Shown: in pieces, positions 1 to 7,080 of the stretch
Layout: each line of letters begins with the position of its first letter
Numbering within the stretch: position 1 is the first letter of the stretch
NCBI GenBank assembly: GCA_964605095.1
Contig: CAZSBS010000130.1
Span: forward strand, 1 to 13,381
Direction: 5' to 3'
DNA length: 13,381 nucleotides
Origin: JAUWQU01 sp964605095
GTDB lineage: Bacteria > Planctomycetota > Phycisphaerae > SM23-33
The notes under the pieces: model-generated
Database searches by the model: none
What the model was told of the DNA's origin: nothing
What the model saw: the letters and a program-made list of their open reading frames with translations, nothing else
Made by a program: the position numbers and the translations under genes

Positions 1-20
1 CGGAATTTTCACATTATTTT

Positions 21-488
21 ATGCGTCTGTGTTGCAGATGGGTGAAGTGTTACGCGATCGCATATGAGTTCGTGGAGTATATCCCCGAAGAGCTTGAAGA
101 GCGAACACTGTATATCTCCGTCGCGTACGTAACTGCCGTGCACAAGTGCTGCTGTGGATGTGGACGGGAGGTCGTAACACCACTGTCACCCACGGGTTGG
201 CAACTGATCTTCGACGGCAAATCGGTTTCACTCTATCCTTCAATTGGAAGCTGGAGCCTTCCTTGTCAGTCTCACTACTTCATTACGAAGAGCAGAGCAG
301 TATGGGTGCCGCGGTGGACACAGAAGCAGATTGCAGAGGGACGAACACAGGAGGCCAAGGCCAGGGAGAAGTACTTCGCCAAGTCCCGGACAGCGATGAC
401 TCAGGAAGCAGAACCAAGTGCCCCACCGCCAGCAGGCGACAGACCGAGAGAGACCCTCTGGCAGAAGATCAAGAGGTGGTTCTCGTGA
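21..488 (+). CDS. DUF6527-like putative zinc-binding protein
   Basis: The 155-aa product has the pattern I associate with DUF6527: an N-terminal EFVEYIPEELEERTLYIS stretch, a Cys-rich HKCCCGCG cluster (C43, C44, C45, C47), then EVVTPLSPTGW, FDGKSVSLYPSIGSWSLPC (C82) and SHYF (H85). The cysteines and histidines suggest one structural zinc site. The last 50 residues are charged, Pro-rich and probably disordered. Family members are often found in bacterial operons with E1/JAB/E2 ubiquitin-like conjugation genes (from memory); a JAB-E1 gene lies about 10.4 kb downstream in this window, but not adjacent. The start is uncertain: neither ATG 21 nor the in-frame GTG at 42 has a good Shine-Dalgarno, and only 20 bases precede ATG 21. 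Family resemblance really begins at YEFVEYIP (residue 15). The gene looks less GC-rich than its neighbours. Function is unknown. Confidence 0.72.
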   Translation: MRLCCRWVKCYAIAYEFVEYIPEELEERTLYISVAYVTAVHKCCCGCGREVVTPLSPTGWQLIFDGKSVSLYPSIGSWSLPCQSHYFITKSRAVWVPRWTQKQIAEGRTQEAKAREKYFAKSRTAMTQEAEPSAPPPAGDRPRETLWQKIKRWFS

Positions 489-572
489 CCGGCTGGAATG
501 AGAGTGCTTCCTACGGTGTCGGGCATTGAAGCGGGCCAGACGCCTGCACCGCGGGGCAACAAACAGCCGCAT

Positions 573-611
573 TTTCAAACCGGCGGAATCGGCACACTTT
601 CAGACCGGCGG
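573..611. repeat. Paired TTTCARACCGGCGG repeats, possible IS21-type end remnant
   Basis: Two copies of a 14-bp motif (573-586 and 598-611) differ at one base and are 25 bp apart, separated by AATCGGCACAC. Repeated TTTCAAACCGGCG-type blocks like this are what I recall at the ends of IS21-family elements, where they act as transposase binding sites. No istA or istB gene is present, so this would be a solo end left by deletion or excision. The surrounding 489-697 stretch contains no convincing gene. Confidence 0.4.
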
Positions 612-697
612 CGAAAAGAAACGTAAGTCCTGTGGACTCAGGACGGACGGAGTTTTCGGGACGGACAGGGCCCTGATTCGGCCATGCGGTCTTCGCC

Positions 698-1006
698 TCA
701 GCCTTTGTCGCGGGGCCGGACCTTGCGACGAGTGCCTGACTTACGGCCTGGCGATCCGGGTTGGGGGCGTTCTTTCATAATGAAATGAACCGCAACGAGT
801 GCATTGATGATAGCGCTACTGCTTTGCAGATCCCGCTTGGGAGCCCTCTGCCGCATCGCATTTGCATGCACCATCATCAGTCTTCCGATAATTGGCACAC
901 TGTTCGCTGCATCGCGCAAATCCTCCTTGATCCCATCATCCATGCTCTCTATCGCCCCGATCCATGCCAGGAAGTCCTCGAACTTGACATCTGCAAGTGT
1001 GGTCAT
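698..1006 (-). CDS. Small hypothetical protein (102 aa)
   Basis: The product is 102 aa. Residues 1-80 look like a compact, mostly helical acidic/amphipathic domain (FEDFLAWIGAIESMDDGIKEDL, then SVPIIGRLMMVHANAMRQRAPKRDL and SSSAIINALVAVHFIMKERPQ). The last 20 residues are basic and Gly/Pro-rich, probably a disordered or nucleic-acid-contacting tail. The start is supported by a TAGGAG Shine-Dalgarno about seven bases upstream of the ATG on the minus strand. I see no signal peptide, membrane segment or catalytic motif and do not recognise the family. It is transcribed away from the 1282 gene, with which it shares a 275-bp divergent intergenic region. I consider it real because of the ribosome binding site and the sensible protein composition; antisense frames there are poor. 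Confidence 0.6.
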   Translation of the reverse strand: MTTLADVKFEDFLAWIGAIESMDDGIKEDLRDAANSVPIIGRLMMVHANAMRQRAPKRDLQSSSAIINALVAVHFIMKERPQPGSPGRKSGTRRKVRPRDKG

Positions 1007-1281
1007 AGTGATCTCCTAGGAAACGTAGGACCGCAATGCCCAAGGTGGCACGCCCGGCGGCCCGGGCACTGCCCGGTAATCTAGCCGTGTTCCCGTTCTT
1101 CTGCAACACCACGAGTCGCCAAACTGAGACGAGTGAGGCTCATGGACCGGTCCGGCCCTGGCATGCACCAACGACCGTCGGGCATATCCGGAGGATGCTG
1201 GAAAAGCTCGTCCCGCCCTCGACAGCCACCCCCATCGCGGATTATCTTTGAGCGACCAAGCCAACCAGCATGGAGGCGAAC
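1007..1281. other. Divergent intergenic region, no clear gene
   Basis: This 275-bp region separates the minus-strand 102-aa gene from the plus-strand HEAT/SEC-C gene and must carry both promoters. The only features I can point to are the Shine-Dalgarno sequences at either edge (TAGGAG for the left gene, GGAGG at 1272-1276 for the right one). Short ORFs here have no ribosome binding site and an Arg/Pro-rich composition typical of non-coding GC-rich frames. Confidence 0.4.
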
Positions 1282-2565
1282 ATGAGATTGTCGGCGGAAC
1301 AAGTGAAACAGGGCATCGTGCATCCCGAACGGATCGTGCGGGACTGCGCCATTCGGTATTTCTCCGAATCCTTCAGCGACGACCCAGCCGTTATGCCGCT
1401 GGCTATCCAGGCCATCGAGACCCATGGCTGGGACGATGCCTTCGAGTATCACCACAGCCTCGACCACCTTGCCCAGACCGAGGAGACGCTGCTGTGGCTG
1501 ATCGACCGCCTGAACAAGATGGGCCGCCCCCAGACCCATGAGCAGGTCGAACTGTGCAACCAACTGGCCTCGGTGATATCACACGCCGACGTGGCCCTGC
1601 TGATGGAGCACGAACAGAGCATCCTGGGCCTGGAAGGCCTTGAAGCGGACTACCGGGATATCATCGCCGACCGTCTGCGCCTCATGACGCTCGACACGGA
1701 CTCCTGCTGGCATGAGCTTGAAGGGCTCTGCGAACAGCACAAAGGCGCGCACTACATCAACGAGTTCCCCGTCGGCGCCGTCTTTCGGCTGTGCGAGGCC
1801 ATCGCCCGCGACGGGGACTGCGCGGACCGGGTCCTGTCCATCCTGTCCGAGAAGGTCAAGGACTACGACAATAACCCCATGGCCTGGATGGAGTGCTTGG
1901 CCGCTCACATGGTCGGGGAAATGCGGTTGGAGGCAGCAGTGCCGCTCCTAAGCGGCAAGCTCAAGGACGACGGTGGCGACCTGATGAACGACGAGTGCAT
2001 GTACTCGATTGTCAAGGTCGGCACGGATGCGGCCGTCGAGACGATTTGCCAGGACTTCAACACCGCCCCGTGGCACTACCAGCTCTATGTATCCAGCATG
2101 CTGGCCTACATCCGTTCGGACTTGACGGTGACCCGATGCCTCGAACTGCTCAACCAGGAGCAATCCGGCGAGATGGTCGAGTCGAACCTGATCCGGGCCG
2201 TCTTGCTGAACTTCTGTTCCGACGGCATCGAGCGTGGCCGGCAATACACCCTGACCGGCGACAACGAGGTACGAACGGAACTTCTTGCCGCAGCCACGCT
2301 GACGGGCGTGTCCTTTCCCGAACTCAAAGACTGGAAAGCTGCGGAAAAACGAGCAAGCGAAGACAGGAAGCGGCGACACGATATGCTGTTCGCCCCCGCG
2401 CCGAAACGCCAGCCCCAACAACAGCCGCCCCCCACGTTCAGCGATCTGATCGACCCGGCGCCCGTCGCGCCGATCATTCGGAAAGAAAAGGTCGGCAGGA
2501 ATGATCCCTGTCCGTGCGGCAGCGGCAAGAAGTTCAAAAAGTGTTGCATGAACAAGAAGGCTTGA
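1282..2565 (+). CDS. HEAT-like repeat protein with C-terminal SEC-C zinc motif
   Basis: The 427-aa protein is built mainly of paired helices of HEAT type (for example DPAVMPLAIQAIE, GEMRLEAAVPLLSGKL, VKVGTDAAVETICQDF, LLAAATLTGVSFPE). A Pro/Gln-rich linker (PKRQPQQQPPPTF) leads to a canonical SEC-C motif at residues 406-422, NDPCPCGSGKKFKKCC, with metal ligands C410, C412, C421 and C422/His-equivalent. SEC-C is the SecA C-terminal zinc motif that binds SecB or ribosomes; in stand-alone proteins it is a generic binding module. ATG 1282 is preferred over ATG 1270 because GGAGG (1272-1276) lies five bases before it and because the paralogue at 3389-4552 also starts MRL and then aligns without a gap. 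The gene ends 10 bp from the convergent 2576 gene. It is likely cytoplasmic, with a scaffold or regulatory role. The specific function is unknown. Confidence 0.82.
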   Translation: MRLSAEQVKQGIVHPERIVRDCAIRYFSESFSDDPAVMPLAIQAIETHGWDDAFEYHHSLDHLAQTEETLLWLIDRLNKMGRPQTHEQVELCNQLASVISHADVALLMEHEQSILGLEGLEADYRDIIADRLRLMTLDTDSCWHELEGLCEQHKGAHYINEFPVGAVFRLCEAIARDGDCADRVLSILSEKVKDYDNNPMAWMECLAAHMVGEMRLEAAVPLLSGKLKDDGGDLMNDECMYSIVKVGTDAAVETICQDFNTAPWHYQLYVSSMLAYIRSDLTVTRCLELLNQEQSGEMVESNLIRAVLLNFCSDGIERGRQYTLTGDNEVRTELLAAATLTGVSFPELKDWKAAEKRASEDRKRRHDMLFAPAPKRQPQQQPPPTFSDLIDPAPVAPIIRKEKVGRNDPCPCGSGKKFKKCCMNKKA

Positions 2566-2575
2566 TTCGGCTGGC

Positions 2576-2983
2576 CTACCGGCCCTCCATCATCTTGACC
2601 AGTTCCGCCCGATGGGCTTCCACGTAGTCCATTATCGCCTCCACCTCCTGGCCTTCCAGCAGGTCCAGGGCGAAGTGGCTGGCCAGGAAGACGAAGGCAA
2701 AGGCGAGTTGGGGGCTGCTGAACACGTCGGGATGTTGTTCCTGATTGACCACGTAACTCGACAAGGCCCCCTCCGTCACCCTCTTCATCAGCTTTGGGGA
2801 CCGGCCGAGCCCCCGGAACTTGAGGCAGACAGCCGGAGCCGTGTGAAAGAGGTCGCCGGGTTTGATTTCCTGACCAGCCAGCGGACCGAACGCAATGGCC
2901 TCGGCGGCATCCATGTACGCGGCCGCAATCTCTTCGAGCCACGCATCCATACTGGCCGGCGTCGGGCGCCTTTCATTCTTCAT
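2576..2983 (-). CDS. Hypothetical helical protein, last gene of the minus-strand operon
   Basis: The 135-aa product is largely alpha-helical. It has an N-terminal acidic helix (SMDAWLEEIAAAYMDAAEAIAFG), a central KPGDLFHTAP...LKFRGLGRSPKLMKRV stretch, and a hydrophobic helix LAFAFVFLASHFALDLLEG (residues 93-111) that is probably buried rather than a membrane span, because it contains S, H and D. The start at 2983 is chosen because its ATG overlaps the TGA of the upstream gene as ATGA (2980-2983), a translational-coupling arrangement. A longer reading begins at 3058 but would run through the neighbour's coding end. No known domain is recognised. Tight coupling suggests it works in the same complex or pathway as the Cys/His protein before it. 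Confidence 0.7.
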   Translation of the reverse strand: MKNERRPTPASMDAWLEEIAAAYMDAAEAIAFGPLAGQEIKPGDLFHTAPAVCLKFRGLGRSPKLMKRVTEGALSSYVVNQEQHPDVFSSPQLAFAFVFLASHFALDLLEGQEVEAIMDYVEAHRAELVKMMEGR

Positions 2984-3399
2984 GGCAGGTTCCCCGGCAG
3001 CCAGAAACGATACTGAAAGCCCAGTTTCTCGATTCTCAGGCCCTTCAGCCGGTCCCACCGCGAGTCATCGGTGACGCTGCCCTGCTTGCCTTGCCAGAAC
3101 GGACAGAATGGGCAGTGTTCGCCCATCGGGAAATCCTCGCCTTCCTCGTGGGGGCAGCCCATTACCACGGTGGTCGTGGCGACGGTCTTGACGCCTTGCG
3201 CCCGCATGAATGAGTACATCGCACGGGCAATGGTCTGGTTGGAGGCGATGTCGGTGGCCACCCAACGCTCCATGACGGTGGCCTCCGTGTGACTGGCCGT
3301 CGGGATGATCCCCACCGCCAGCTTGGTCACGGTCCTGTCGTCAGGGCCGTAAGGCGTCACAACCGCCACCGGGTACTTGACGGATGGCTTATGCTTCAT
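2980..3399 (-). CDS. Small Cys/His-rich hypothetical protein
   Basis: The 139-aa protein has an N-terminal alpha/beta-looking half (VKYPVAVVTPYGPDD, KLAVGIIPT, RWVATDIASNQTIARAMYSFM, VKTVATTTVVMG) and a probable metal site, GCPHEEGEDFPMGEHCPFCPFW, with C82, H84, H95, C96 and C99. I recall similar GCPHEEG...CPFCPFW proteins among planctomycete hypotheticals but know no function. The start at 3399 overlaps the 3' end of the HEAT-like gene by 11 bp, and the stop overlaps the next gene as ATGA, so it sits inside a coupled operon. A longer ORF from 3588 is antisense-style extension through the neighbouring gene and is not used. The cysteine cluster could bind zinc or a redox cofactor; the sequence does not decide between them. 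Confidence 0.75.
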   Translation of the reverse strand: MKHKPSVKYPVAVVTPYGPDDRTVTKLAVGIIPTASHTEATVMERWVATDIASNQTIARAMYSFMRAQGVKTVATTTVVMGCPHEEGEDFPMGEHCPFCPFWQGKQGSVTDDSRWDRLKGLRIEKLGFQYRFWLPGNLP

Positions 3400-4552
3400 G
3401 CCCGTCCTCCCACGTAAATGAATCGGACAGACGGCCTGGCTTGTGGTCATGCCAGCCGTAGTTGGTTGCCAAGGCTTCCCTGTGCCACCTCCCGTACTCA
3501 GGGAAGTTCGATCCCATAACCGTGGCGGCAGCCACGAGCCCGTACCGCAAGTCCCGCCGTTCGCCGTCAAGCTCATCGTCCTCGCCAAGGACCAAGTCCC
3601 GCACAGGCATTATCCCCTCGAAGTGAAAGTGGGACAGCACGGCATGGCCGAGAAACACGGCAACATCCATGTCGTCCTCCTCGACCAGCAGTTCAAGGCA
3701 CACGTCGGCGCAGTGGTCAGTGTGGATTCTCCACAGCGCCTCCACGAAGGAGTGCCGCCTTTCGGCATCCGTGTCGTGCCACTCGTCGTAGATGGCATCG
3801 ACAACCGAATCCGTCCCGATCTTGCCCAGGGCAGTGGGGATTTCGTCGATCAGGGCCTCATACGCATCGTCCATGGATCGAAGGAGGTACGGGACGGCCT
3901 CGACCAGCCGGATCTCCCCGGCCAGATCCACGATCTTCCAGTCCAACCACTGCATCAGTTCCTTCTCACCCCTCTTGTACTGGCAGCGCAGCAGCCTCAT
4001 GACCTGCTCGCCGGCTTCTTTGTGCCGGGCCAGGGCCTTGATGAGGCGTTCGAGGCGGCGAGAGTCTTCCGGGCTGCACTGGCCCCTCAGCATCAGGGTT
4101 CGACCGAAATTCTGAAAGGCATGCCAGGTGGTCGCCCAGTCCCAGCGATGCAACCTCAGCCGTTCGTCGAGCGGTCCCCTCAAGGCTTCGGGAAAGGCCG
4201 GAGCGGCCACGATATCCGCATGTCGGGGGACCAGCAGTTCGGGATCGGCGTTGAGGATAATCAGGGCGACGGCGGAACGGTAGTTGTCATCCTCGATGTC
4301 GGCGAAGTCATAGTCGGCTCGCAGCTCGTTGACGAGCCAGTCGATCGTCGGCTCCGTCTGGGCCAGATGCTCGGCCCACCGCAGCAGTTTGAAGGCGGTA
4401 TCCCTGCCGTATTTTTCCACCGCCTGGATGACCAACGGCATGACGGCGGGGTCGGGGTTGCGGGAATATGACCAGTAATTGACGGCGGTGGCCCGGACCT
4501 CATGTTCGGGGTGAAGGATCGCCTGTTTGATTGCTTCTTCGGCCAGTCTCAT
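3389..4552 (-). CDS. HEAT-like repeat protein, paralogue of the 1282 gene, no SEC-C
   Basis: This 387-aa protein aligns with the 1282-2565 product over most of its length. Paired segments include EEAIKQAILHPE with EQVKQGIVHPE, DPAVMPLVIQAVE with DPAVMPLAIQAIE, EHLAQTEPTIDWLVNEL with DHLAQTEETLLWLIDRL, GEIRLVEAVPYLL with GEMRLEAAVPLL, GKIGTDSVVDAI with VKVGTDAAVETI, and LVAAATVMGSNFPE with LLAAATLTGVSFPE. It stops at DGHEA and lacks the SEC-C tail. The start at 4552 is supported by that alignment; the longer reading to 4648 adds a Ser/Thr-rich run from inside the upstream gene. It lies 31 bp after the CcbP-like gene and overlaps the next gene by 11 bp. A scaffold role through helical repeats is likely; the partner is unknown. 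Confidence 0.8.
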   Translation of the reverse strand: MRLAEEAIKQAILHPEHEVRATAVNYWSYSRNPDPAVMPLVIQAVEKYGRDTAFKLLRWAEHLAQTEPTIDWLVNELRADYDFADIEDDNYRSAVALIILNADPELLVPRHADIVAAPAFPEALRGPLDERLRLHRWDWATTWHAFQNFGRTLMLRGQCSPEDSRRLERLIKALARHKEAGEQVMRLLRCQYKRGEKELMQWLDWKIVDLAGEIRLVEAVPYLLRSMDDAYEALIDEIPTALGKIGTDSVVDAIYDEWHDTDAERRHSFVEALWRIHTDHCADVCLELLVEEDDMDVAVFLGHAVLSHFHFEGIMPVRDLVLGEDDELDGERRDLRYGLVAAATVMGSNFPEYGRWHREALATNYGWHDHKPGRLSDSFTWEDGHEA

Positions 4553-4583
4553 GCGGAGGATTCCTCGCCTTACCGATAACGGA

Positions 4584-4952
4584 TCAGAACTCGTACCCGT
4601 GCTTGACCCAGTATTGCCAGTCCTCGACGGCTTGGCTGGTCGACTCATCTGCCGCGACCGCCTTGAGCTGGGACAGGGGAACCGCGAGGCCCGGCCGTTC
4701 CCAGCGGATCATCACGAACATCTCGTGCTCGCACTCGTCCTCGACAGCCATCCCCGTCACCTCAACCTCGTCGCCGACTTTCAACGGCGATATCGGACGG
4801 GCCTTGACGCAGTTGGCCGTGAAGGGAAACCGTAGCGTTTCTTCGAGATAGTAGTACCATCCCACCGCCCGCTCGGAGGCATCATACGCGTCCACGATAA
4901 TCTCGTTGTCGATCCGGGCTTCCCTTTCGGGCTCTTTGCGTTTACCTGCCAT
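4584..4952 (-). CDS. CcbP-type calcium-binding family protein
   Basis: The 122-aa protein matches what I know of the cyanobacterial calcium-binding protein CcbP family (Pfam Calci_bind_CcbP). Its core runs EIIVDAYDASERAVGWYYYLEE (residues 17-38), then FPFTANC, ISPLKVGDEVEVTGMA, EDECEHEMFVMIRWE, LAVPLSQLKAV and the C-terminal DWQYWVKHGY. In Anabaena, CcbP sequesters calcium through acidic patches and influences heterocyst differentiation; homologues in other bacteria are mostly untested. Acidic candidates here are D21, D24, E27, E37, E38 and the D72-E73-E75-E77 patch. ATG 4952 is chosen over 4991 because a GGGAGAGAG ribosome binding site lies just upstream and the extra residues of the longer form are its translation. 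It is the second gene of the operon, probably cytoplasmic. The family call is confident; calcium binding here is inferred. Confidence 0.85.
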   Translation of the reverse strand: MAGKRKEPEREARIDNEIIVDAYDASERAVGWYYYLEETLRFPFTANCVKARPISPLKVGDEVEVTGMAVEDECEHEMFVMIRWERPGLAVPLSQLKAVAADESTSQAVEDWQYWVKHGYEF

Positions 4953-5000
4953 GTCTCGCTCTCTCCCGTTATGTCGTCTGACCCAGGCCAACGGCTTCAG

Positions 5001-5807
5001 CTATGCGCCCGCCGGGATCAGTCCCGATACCTGCAGAAAAGCTTCCAGAAGAACGGCTATTGCATAGATCGCCCGATGGTCACCGGGACGCCCGTGGTCC
5101 TTCAGCTTCCTGGTCAAACAGTCGGTGACAAAGGCAAACAGGTTCCGCTCCGGGTGCGCCTCGGCCATCAGATAGGTAAGCCATGCTGCCTCATCCGGGG
5201 ATTCTTTCTGGAGGAGCCGGAACATCGCGTGGACTTTGGCCTCGGCCTTGTCGAATACATCCGCCGTCACATGGGGCGCCGGCTGGCCGATCGTCTCCCT
5301 GATGCCCTCAGAGATCACCAGCAGGATGTGCAGGACGTCGTCCACCACAGGCATCGAGACGCCCTCTCGGTGCAGAAGCATCACCCAGCCGAGCGCCTCC
5401 GGCTGGTTTGACGCAAGTTCGTCGCAGAGCTTCACCTTGGCCGGCAGATCCATGCCCTCGATGCGGCGGATCACGCTCGCCATGGCCTGGATCGTGATGC
5501 GCCCTTTGGGCTGGCGGATGAGGACCGGGGTCCTTGAAGCACCAGGCGAGGCCGAATGGTTCGCAGGCTTGCTCACGTCCTTGCCCGGCTCTGGCTCGCG
5601 GCGATTGCCGAATCGCTTGGCGTACATGTCGCGGATCCACTCGCCCACTGGCGCCTTCCATGGTTGGGACTTGGCCGGGATGTTCTTGATCAGGCTGCGA
5701 GGCCCAAGTCCCAGTTCCTTGGCCATGCTGACCTCTTCGTCGGAAAGCCGGCATCGCCGCTTGGCGTCCTGCCATTCATCACCATTCTTGCCAGTCCTTC
5801 TGCCCAT
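5001..5807 (-). CDS. Hypothetical protein with PWKAP motif, first gene of the operon
   Basis: The 268-aa protein has an N-terminal module of about 67 residues with a basic DAKRRCRLSDEEVSMAKELGL segment, then SLIKNIPAKSQPWKAPVGEW (residues 39-57) and IRDMYAKRFG. Motifs of this RELGLNPRKL...PWKAPLPEFI type recur in unnamed bacterial proteins and look like a helix-turn-helix or adaptor module, but I know no function. A disordered linker (about 70-95) leads to a helical acidic C-terminal domain, residues 100-268 (MASVIRRIEGMDLPAKVKLCDEL, VVDDVLHILLVISEGIRETIG, KAEAKVHAMFRLLQKESPDE). An AGGAAA ribosome binding site precedes the ATG and a TATAAT box lies 45-50 bp upstream. It is followed after 48 bp by the CcbP-like gene. 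It might be a regulator of the operon, but that is speculation. Confidence 0.75.
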   Translation of the reverse strand: MGRRTGKNGDEWQDAKRRCRLSDEEVSMAKELGLGPRSLIKNIPAKSQPWKAPVGEWIRDMYAKRFGNRREPEPGKDVSKPANHSASPGASRTPVLIRQPKGRITIQAMASVIRRIEGMDLPAKVKLCDELASNQPEALGWVMLLHREGVSMPVVDDVLHILLVISEGIRETIGQPAPHVTADVFDKAEAKVHAMFRLLQKESPDEAAWLTYLMAEAHPERNLFAFVTDCLTRKLKDHGRPGDHRAIYAIAVLLEAFLQVSGLIPAGA

Positions 5808-5851
5808 GGGTTTCCTGTCATCTTCCGCGGTTTCCGACTCGAATGCCTGCC

Positions 5852-5875
5852 ATTATAACCAGCCGGCGCCCGGCT
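5852..5875 (-). promoter_or_regulatory. TATAAT -10 box with adjacent inverted repeat for the minus-strand operon
   Basis: On the minus strand a perfect TATAAT (5852-5857) lies about 45 bp before the operon's first ATG. Immediately upstream, in the spacer, is a perfect inverted repeat AGCCGG-CGC-CCGGCT (5861-5875) that could be an operator. No good -35 hexamer is visible at 16-18 bp, so either an activator or an alternative sigma factor would be needed, or the match is fortuitous. Confidence 0.4.
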
Positions 5876-5965
5876 CGCACGACCCCATGCACCCGAGGGG
5901 GTCTCGCCGTGCAGCTCGTCACCGGGCAGGCAAGATGCCTGATGCTGGACCCTAAGGCTACGACC

Positions 5966-5993
5966 TTGCGATCCCGAGGCAGGCCGCTACAAT
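5966..5993 (+). promoter_or_regulatory. Sigma-70-like promoter for the transposase
   Basis: TTGCGA (5966-5971), a 16-bp spacer and TACAAT (5988-5993) form a plausible sigma-70 promoter. The -10 box ends seven bases before ATG 6001, so a transcript from it would be leaderless or nearly so if that ATG is used. Alternatively, translation starts at a later in-frame Met (6031 or 6049). Confidence 0.45.
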
Positions 5994-6000
5994 ACCGACC

Positions 6001-7080
6001 ATGATCTGGAAACCATGGACGTTCTTCATGGTGGCGCTGGCGGGGTGGATGAACCGCCAGCAGCAGGAAGTAATCGAGTTCCTCAGGGAAGAGAACCGCA
6101 TTCTGCGGGAGAAACTCGGCCACAAGAGGCTCATCCTGAACGACTCCCAGAGGCGCCGGCTGGCTACGGTTGGCATGAAGCTGGGGAAGGATTTGCTGCG
6201 CCAGTTCGGCACGCTGTTCTCGCCCGAGACCATCTTGGCCTGGCACCGCAAGCTGGTCGCGCGCAAGTATGACGGCTCCGACCGCCGCGGTAAGCGAGGC
6301 CCAGCCCCCACCAAGGCGAACATGATCCGCAAGCTGGTGCTCGAAATGGCCAAGGAGAACCCATCCTGGGGCTACGGCCGGATCAACGGCGAGCTGAAGA
6401 AGCTCGGCTACAAGGTCCACTGGCAGACCGTGCGGCGCGTCATGCTCGACCACGGCTTGCTGCCCGATCCCGACAAGCCGTACAAGACGACTTGGAAGAC
6501 ATTCATCCAGAGCCACTGGGAAAGCATCAGTGCCTGCGATTTCTTTTCGGTGGAGGCCTGGGGCCTCAAGGGCCTGACCCGCTACCTGGTCTTCTTCGTC
6601 ATCGACGTTTCTACACGACGGGTCGAGATCGCCGGCATTCACTGCGACCCTTGCGAGATCCAGATGCTCCAGTGGGCCAGGAATCTCACAGATGCCGAGG
6701 ATGGATTCCTCAAGGACAAGCGGGTTCTGATCCACGACCGCGACCCCCTGTTCACCAAGAAGTTCCAAGAGATACTTCGGGCCGGCGGCGTGCGATGCCT
6801 CAAAATGCCGCGATGGTCGCCCAACTTGAATCCCTATTCCGAAACCTTCGTGAGAACAGTACGCCGCGAAGTCCTCAACAAGATGATCCTCTTTGGTGAG
6901 AAACACGTCCGGTATGTTATTGAATCTTTTGCGGAGCATTACAACCGAGAAAGGCCGCACAAGGGGCTGGACTACTGCCGGCCCGTGGAGCCAGATGATC
7001 CTCCGACGATGGAAGGCGCCGTCAAGTGCCACGAGCGGCTGGGCGGGCTGCTCAAGAGTTACTATCGCGAGGCGGCATGA
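6001..7080 (+). CDS. IS transposase with DDE integrase core (rve)
   Basis: The 359-aa protein catalyses cut-and-join DNA transposition. Order: an N-terminal charged coiled-coil/HTH region (MNRQQQEVIEFLREENRILREKL, residues 17-39), a helix-turn-helix zone with RKYDGSDRRGKRGPAPTK and NPSWGYGRINGELKKLGYKV (the HTH_21-like stretch before the core), then the retroviral-type integrase core. The catalytic triad is D180 (ACDFFSVE), D246 (LIHDRDPLF) and E281 (NPYSETFV); D246 to E281 is the D(35)E spacing of IS3/IS481-type enzymes. The C-terminus has the usual FAEHYNRERPHKGLDYCRP. It is encoded in one frame, unlike classical IS3 orfAB, and is full-length, so it may be active. ATG 6001 has a promoter right before it but no Shine-Dalgarno; Met11 or Met17 are alternatives. 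Confidence 0.9.
   Translation: MIWKPWTFFMVALAGWMNRQQQEVIEFLREENRILREKLGHKRLILNDSQRRRLATVGMKLGKDLLRQFGTLFSPETILAWHRKLVARKYDGSDRRGKRGPAPTKANMIRKLVLEMAKENPSWGYGRINGELKKLGYKVHWQTVRRVMLDHGLLPDPDKPYKTTWKTFIQSHWESISACDFFSVEAWGLKGLTRYLVFFVIDVSTRRVEIAGIHCDPCEIQMLQWARNLTDAEDGFLKDKRVLIHDRDPLFTKKFQEILRAGGVRCLKMPRWSPNLNPYSETFVRTVRREVLNKMILFGEKHVRYVIESFAEHYNRERPHKGLDYCRPVEPDDPPTMEGAVKCHERLGGLLKSYYREAA
6001..7080 (+). mobile_element. Insertion sequence, minimal extent (ends not found)
   Basis: The single-gene transposase unit with its own promoter is an insertion sequence. I compared the 5880-6000 and 7081-7270 flanks by eye and could not find convincing terminal inverted repeats or a target duplication, so only the coding part is given. 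It lies between the start of the minus-strand operon and the decayed SEC-C gene. Confidence 0.6.

Noticed and set aside
526..780. 84-aa plus-strand frame
   Set aside because: It contains the IS21-like repeats and overlaps the 102-aa minus-strand gene, with no ribosome binding site.
3443..4471. 342-aa plus-strand frame
   Set aside because: It is antisense to the HEAT-like paralogue, which aligns clearly with another gene in the window.
5818..7032. 404-aa minus-strand frame
   Set aside because: It is the shadow of the transposase, whose DDE triad is complete on the plus strand.
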